From Candidatus Borrarchaeota archaeon (GTDB lineage Archaea > Asgardarchaeota > Sifarchaeia > Borrarchaeales > Borrarchaeaceae), in NCBI GenBank assembly GCA_016840645.1, contig JAEORY010000030.1, forward strand, positions 1 to 16,444: a DNA stretch of 16,444 nucleotides. Reading direction: 5' to 3'. The position numbers were made by a program, and so were the translations under genes. Position 1 is the first letter of the stretch, and every line of letters starts with the position of its first letter. Shown piece by piece: positions 14,468 through 16,444 of the stretch. Below the pieces are notes generated by a model. That model was not told the DNA's origin. It did not search any database and saw nothing but the letters and a program-made list of their open reading frames with translations.

Positions 14468-14752
14468 ATGGATAAGCACAAAACTCAAGGGATTTACATA
14501 GAGATTGTTGTTAAGGCAAATTCAAAAGAAACAAAAGTACCAACACATGTTGAAGGAAATACTATATATGCAAAAATAAAATCGCCTCCTAGACATGGAA
14601 AGGCGAATAAAGAACTCTTACGTGAGTTAAGTAAATTATTTAATGTTACGCAAGATCATATTAGCATTGTTTCGGGTCATTCAAGTTCACGAAAGATTAT
14701 TTTTCTTGAAATAAGTCAAGAAACGTTGAAAGATATATTATCTCAATTTTAA
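14468..14752 (+). CDS. DUF167 / UPF0235 (YggU) family protein
   Basis: Small conserved protein of 94 residues with no established biochemical role. The family pattern is clear: IEIVVKANSKETKV near the start, then the hallmark IKSPPRHGKANKELLREL (37-54), and ISIVSGHSSSRKIIFLE (66-82). It stands alone between the divergent profilin gene and the convergent UPF0104 gene. A weak GAGAAAGTG lies about seven bases before the ATG. The family is spread across all three domains of life, so its presence does not help place the organism. Confidence 0.9.
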   Translation: MDKHKTQGIYIEIVVKANSKETKVPTHVEGNTIYAKIKSPPRHGKANKELLRELSKLFNVTQDHISIVSGHSSSRKIIFLEISQETLKDILSQF

Positions 14753-14771
14753 GATATTTTGATACTAAATA

Positions 14772-15875
14772 TTATTTAAAAATATAAGATGGCTCTTCAT
14801 TTTCGATATGTCTTTGTTTTACCCATTTTCTTAATTCAAGAACGACAAGACTAGAGATTCCACAAATGATGGTAACGCCAGGTCCAAGAAACAAACCAAT
14901 CAGTGTTGCAGCAACTGCAATATCATCAGCGATACCAAGTAAACGGTATATCGCAAATCCCGCGAGCGTTCCAGTACCAAGCGATGCTGGCATCGCTGTA
15001 GCTATTCCCACTAAAATACTGACAGAGATAGCTAGTGCAATAGTCCATATAGATACACTTGCTCCTATACCGCGGAATATTAGAACTGTTGCGAATAATT
15101 CAATTAACCAGCGTAAAGCAGTTAAGATTGGAACAGCAACCAGGGGGTATTTGAGGGTTTTATACAATTCAACGCTTTCATAGAAATTATCCAGTTCATT
15201 GATTGCTGATTTATTAATACGTTCAGCAAAGCCCTTCATACGTGATGGCATTTTTCCTAAGAGTGATTGGAGTATTTTCAAAAGTAACTCGCCAGCAGAT
15301 CTTTTCCATGCAACCAAAACCGCGAAAATTATGACAAAGCAGAGTAAAATAAAGATGAATACTGTAAAATAAATCGTACTAAGTGATAGAAAATATTGCT
15401 GCGTGACTATAATTACTCCAAGAGCACTAAATGTGATTATAAATAACATATCATAGATTCTCGTAAAGACAACTATGCTAGCAGAATCACCTACTGAAAG
15501 ATCTTGGTATCTCCGATGTACTTCTAATCTCACAATGTCTCCAGTCTTTCCTGGCAATGCAGTGCTTAATGCGTAGCCAAATGCCCATACAGGGAAAGTT
15601 GATATAAATGAGAGATTAGGATATTTTGTTTTTTGAAGAATTTGCCATGTAAGAGATTTTATAAGAAGACTTAGAATAAGAAGACACAATGCATAGATTA
15701 CGTATATTAAATTTGTACTAACAAGTAGAACGAGGACGTCGCGCCCTCCAACCATATAAACAAGTAGGTAGACGAGACTTAGGCCAATAATTAGCAATAA
15801 AGCCGCTCTAAGAATTTTGTCCCGCTGAAAATTATTCACGCTCTTTAAGTTCGTACACTTCGAGTTCGAACCCAT
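14772..15875 (-). CDS. UPF0104 flippase-like integral membrane protein
   Basis: A 367-residue polytopic membrane protein of the UPF0104 / lysylphosphatidylglycerol synthase transmembrane family. About eight hydrophobic segments run from residue 22 to 350. The family signature LPGKTGDIVRLEVHRR (107-122) sits between the third and fourth segments, and ALAISVSILVGIATAMPASLG marks the second conserved half. Relatives in archaea lie in glycan and lipid pathways; the membrane part of Haloferax AglD belongs here. A role in moving or modifying lipid-linked sugars is plausible but not shown. The ATG at 15875 may be leaderless, since a TATA-like GTTTATTTC lies close upstream (about 15889-15897). Confidence 0.82.
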   Translation of the reverse strand: MGSNSKCTNLKSVNNFQRDKILRAALLLIIGLSLVYLLVYMVGGRDVLVLLVSTNLIYVIYALCLLILSLLIKSLTWQILQKTKYPNLSFISTFPVWAFGYALSTALPGKTGDIVRLEVHRRYQDLSVGDSASIVVFTRIYDMLFIITFSALGVIIVTQQYFLSLSTIYFTVFIFILLCFVIIFAVLVAWKRSAGELLLKILQSLLGKMPSRMKGFAERINKSAINELDNFYESVELYKTLKYPLVAVPILTALRWLIELFATVLIFRGIGASVSIWTIALAISVSILVGIATAMPASLGTGTLAGFAIYRLLGIADDIAVAATLIGLFLGPGVTIICGISSLVVLELRKWVKQRHIENEEPSYIFK

Positions 15876-16027
15876 GTATTTTCTTGAGAAATAAACTTTT
15901 CTCTTTTAGGTTTTACAGAAAAATAGAGTTGATTTAATGCTGCATGAAGTTGTTTTTGATCACCTATAGATAAAAAATGATAAGACTCATTCCTTTTGGT
16001 TTCAGGAAGAGTTTGTGCGAGCTATTT

Positions 16028-16044
16028 ACCCCGACGGATGGGGT
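16028..16044 (-). terminator. Hairpin downstream of the acidic repeat gene
   Basis: ACCCC-ATCCGTC-GGGGT (minus strand) forms a five-pair stem about 48 bases after the stop codon at 16092. It may end the incoming minus-strand transcript. The rest of the gap, 15876-16091, shows no gene. Confidence 0.35.
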
Positions 16045-16091
16045 TTCTTACGAGTCCTCTCAATCCGTTCGTGAAAATATGGATATTCTTG

Positions 16092-16444
16092 CTACATTTC
16101 CTCTTCACTATTCTTTGCCTCTTCTGCGCTTCTTGTTCTCCATCTCGCTTCTTCTTCTTCTCTTCTTCTCCTTGATTCTTCTTCTCTTCTTCTCCTTACT
16201 TCTTCTGCGCTTCTTGTTCTCCATCTCGCTTCTTCTTCTTCTCTTCTTCTCCTTGATTCTTCTCCTTTATCCAGCATTTCTGCCTTTTCGGACATCAAAG
16301 GCTCCTCTGCCGCTACTTCCTCCATTACTTCCTCTACTACTAATGACTCCTCTTCCTCTACTTCCTCTTCTTCCTCTTCTTCCTCTTCTTCCTCTTCTTC
16401 CTCTTCTTCCTCTTCTTCCTCTTCTTCCTCTTCTTCCTCTTCTT
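16092..16444 (-). CDS. Partial acidic Glu/Arg repeat protein, N-terminus outside window
   Basis: An open frame enters from the right edge and ends in TAG at 16092-16094; an internal ATG at 16325 is not the necessary start, because the frame stays open to 16444. At least 27 consecutive Glu are followed by V-EEEE-SLVVEEV and an acidic linker. Two 27-residue repeats come next (EESRRRREEEEARWRTRSAE and so on), before the end KNSEEEM. Alternating blocks of four Arg and four Glu resemble ER/K single alpha-helix motifs. No domain is recognisable in the visible part. A low-complexity DNA tract could mimic a gene, but the in-frame 81-base repeat and the absence of stops support real coding. The function is unknown. 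Confidence 0.5.
   Translation of the reverse strand, partial: EEEEEEEEEEEEEEEEEEEEEEEEEEEVEEEESLVVEEVMEEVAAEEPLMSEKAEMLDKGEESRRRREEEEARWRTRSAEEVRRRREEESRRRREEEEARWRTRSAEEAKNSEEEM
16120..16263 (-). repeat. 81-base tandem duplication within the repeat protein
   Basis: The 63 bases at 16120-16182 recur exactly at 16201-16263, offset by 81 bases (27 codons). The perfect identity at DNA level, including synonymous positions, suggests a recent duplication. Confidence 0.85.
16362..16444 (-). repeat. Nine-base microsatellite encoding poly-Glu
   Basis: A CCTCTTCTT unit repeats about nine times up to the window edge. On the minus strand it reads only GAA and GAG codons. It is unstable DNA by nature and a likely site of assembly error. 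Confidence 0.85.

Noticed and set aside
15855..15880. GTTCGAACCC near the UPF0104 start, like a tRNA T-loop
   Set aside because: The bases on each side do not form a T-stem, and no acceptor, D or anticodon arm can be built around it; it lies in coding sequence.
16120..16444. CRISPR-like array at the right end
   Set aside because: The repeats are a nine-base microsatellite and one 81-base in-frame duplication, with no regular spacers between identical palindromic repeats.

Overview
The window reads as a low-GC archaeal chromosome segment, most likely from an Asgard archaeon. The archaeal core is clear: an eS27 / aIF2-alpha / Nop10 / PAC2 gene row, transcription factor TFS, and promoters of BRE+TATA type. 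On top of that sit several proteins that are eukaryote-like: a probable profilin, a Ras-superfamily small GTPase mixing Rab-like and Arf-like motifs, an STT3 whose active-site segments read like the eukaryotic enzyme, and a single OB-fold protein resembling RPA32/RPA14. A precise lineage within Asgard cannot be fixed from this sequence alone.

Layout. 1-2439 (+): translation and ribosome biogenesis genes rps27e, aif2a, nop10 and a PAC2-family protein, ending in two tandem hairpins that face the convergent stt3. 2523-4553 (-): stt3, the catalytic oligosaccharyltransferase. About 4700-6600: a decayed mobile element holding an intact tnpB (-), a likely omegaRNA at its 3' end, a 33-codon remnant of an IS607-type tnpA, and between them about 470 bp of unusually GC-rich, hairpin-dense DNA. 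6749-9610 (+): a GT4 glycosyltransferase and a GT-C (PMT/ArnT-like) membrane transferase. 9913-10899 (+): TFS and the small GTPase, each with its own promoter. 10903-11843 (-): the OB-fold protein and an RNase III-like protein. 12075-13800 (+): moaA and a DPM1-like GT2. 13872-14234 (-): probable profilin. 14468-14752 (+): DUF167 protein. 14772-15875 (-): UPF0104 flippase-like membrane protein. 16092 to the right edge (-): the C-terminal part of a very acidic, charged-repeat protein cut by the window.

How the genes work together. STT3, GT4, the GT-C protein, GT2 and the UPF0104 protein plausibly form a dispersed lipid-linked glycan / N-glycosylation set, with the mobile element lying between the divergent stt3 and GT4 genes. 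Three promoters share the exact upstream word AACGAAA directly before the TATA box and sit about 60-65 bases from a start codon, which looks like this organism's BRE. The most unusual parts are the tnpB locus with its structured flank, the mixed-motif GTPase, the probable profilin, and the Glu/Arg-repeat protein at the right edge.
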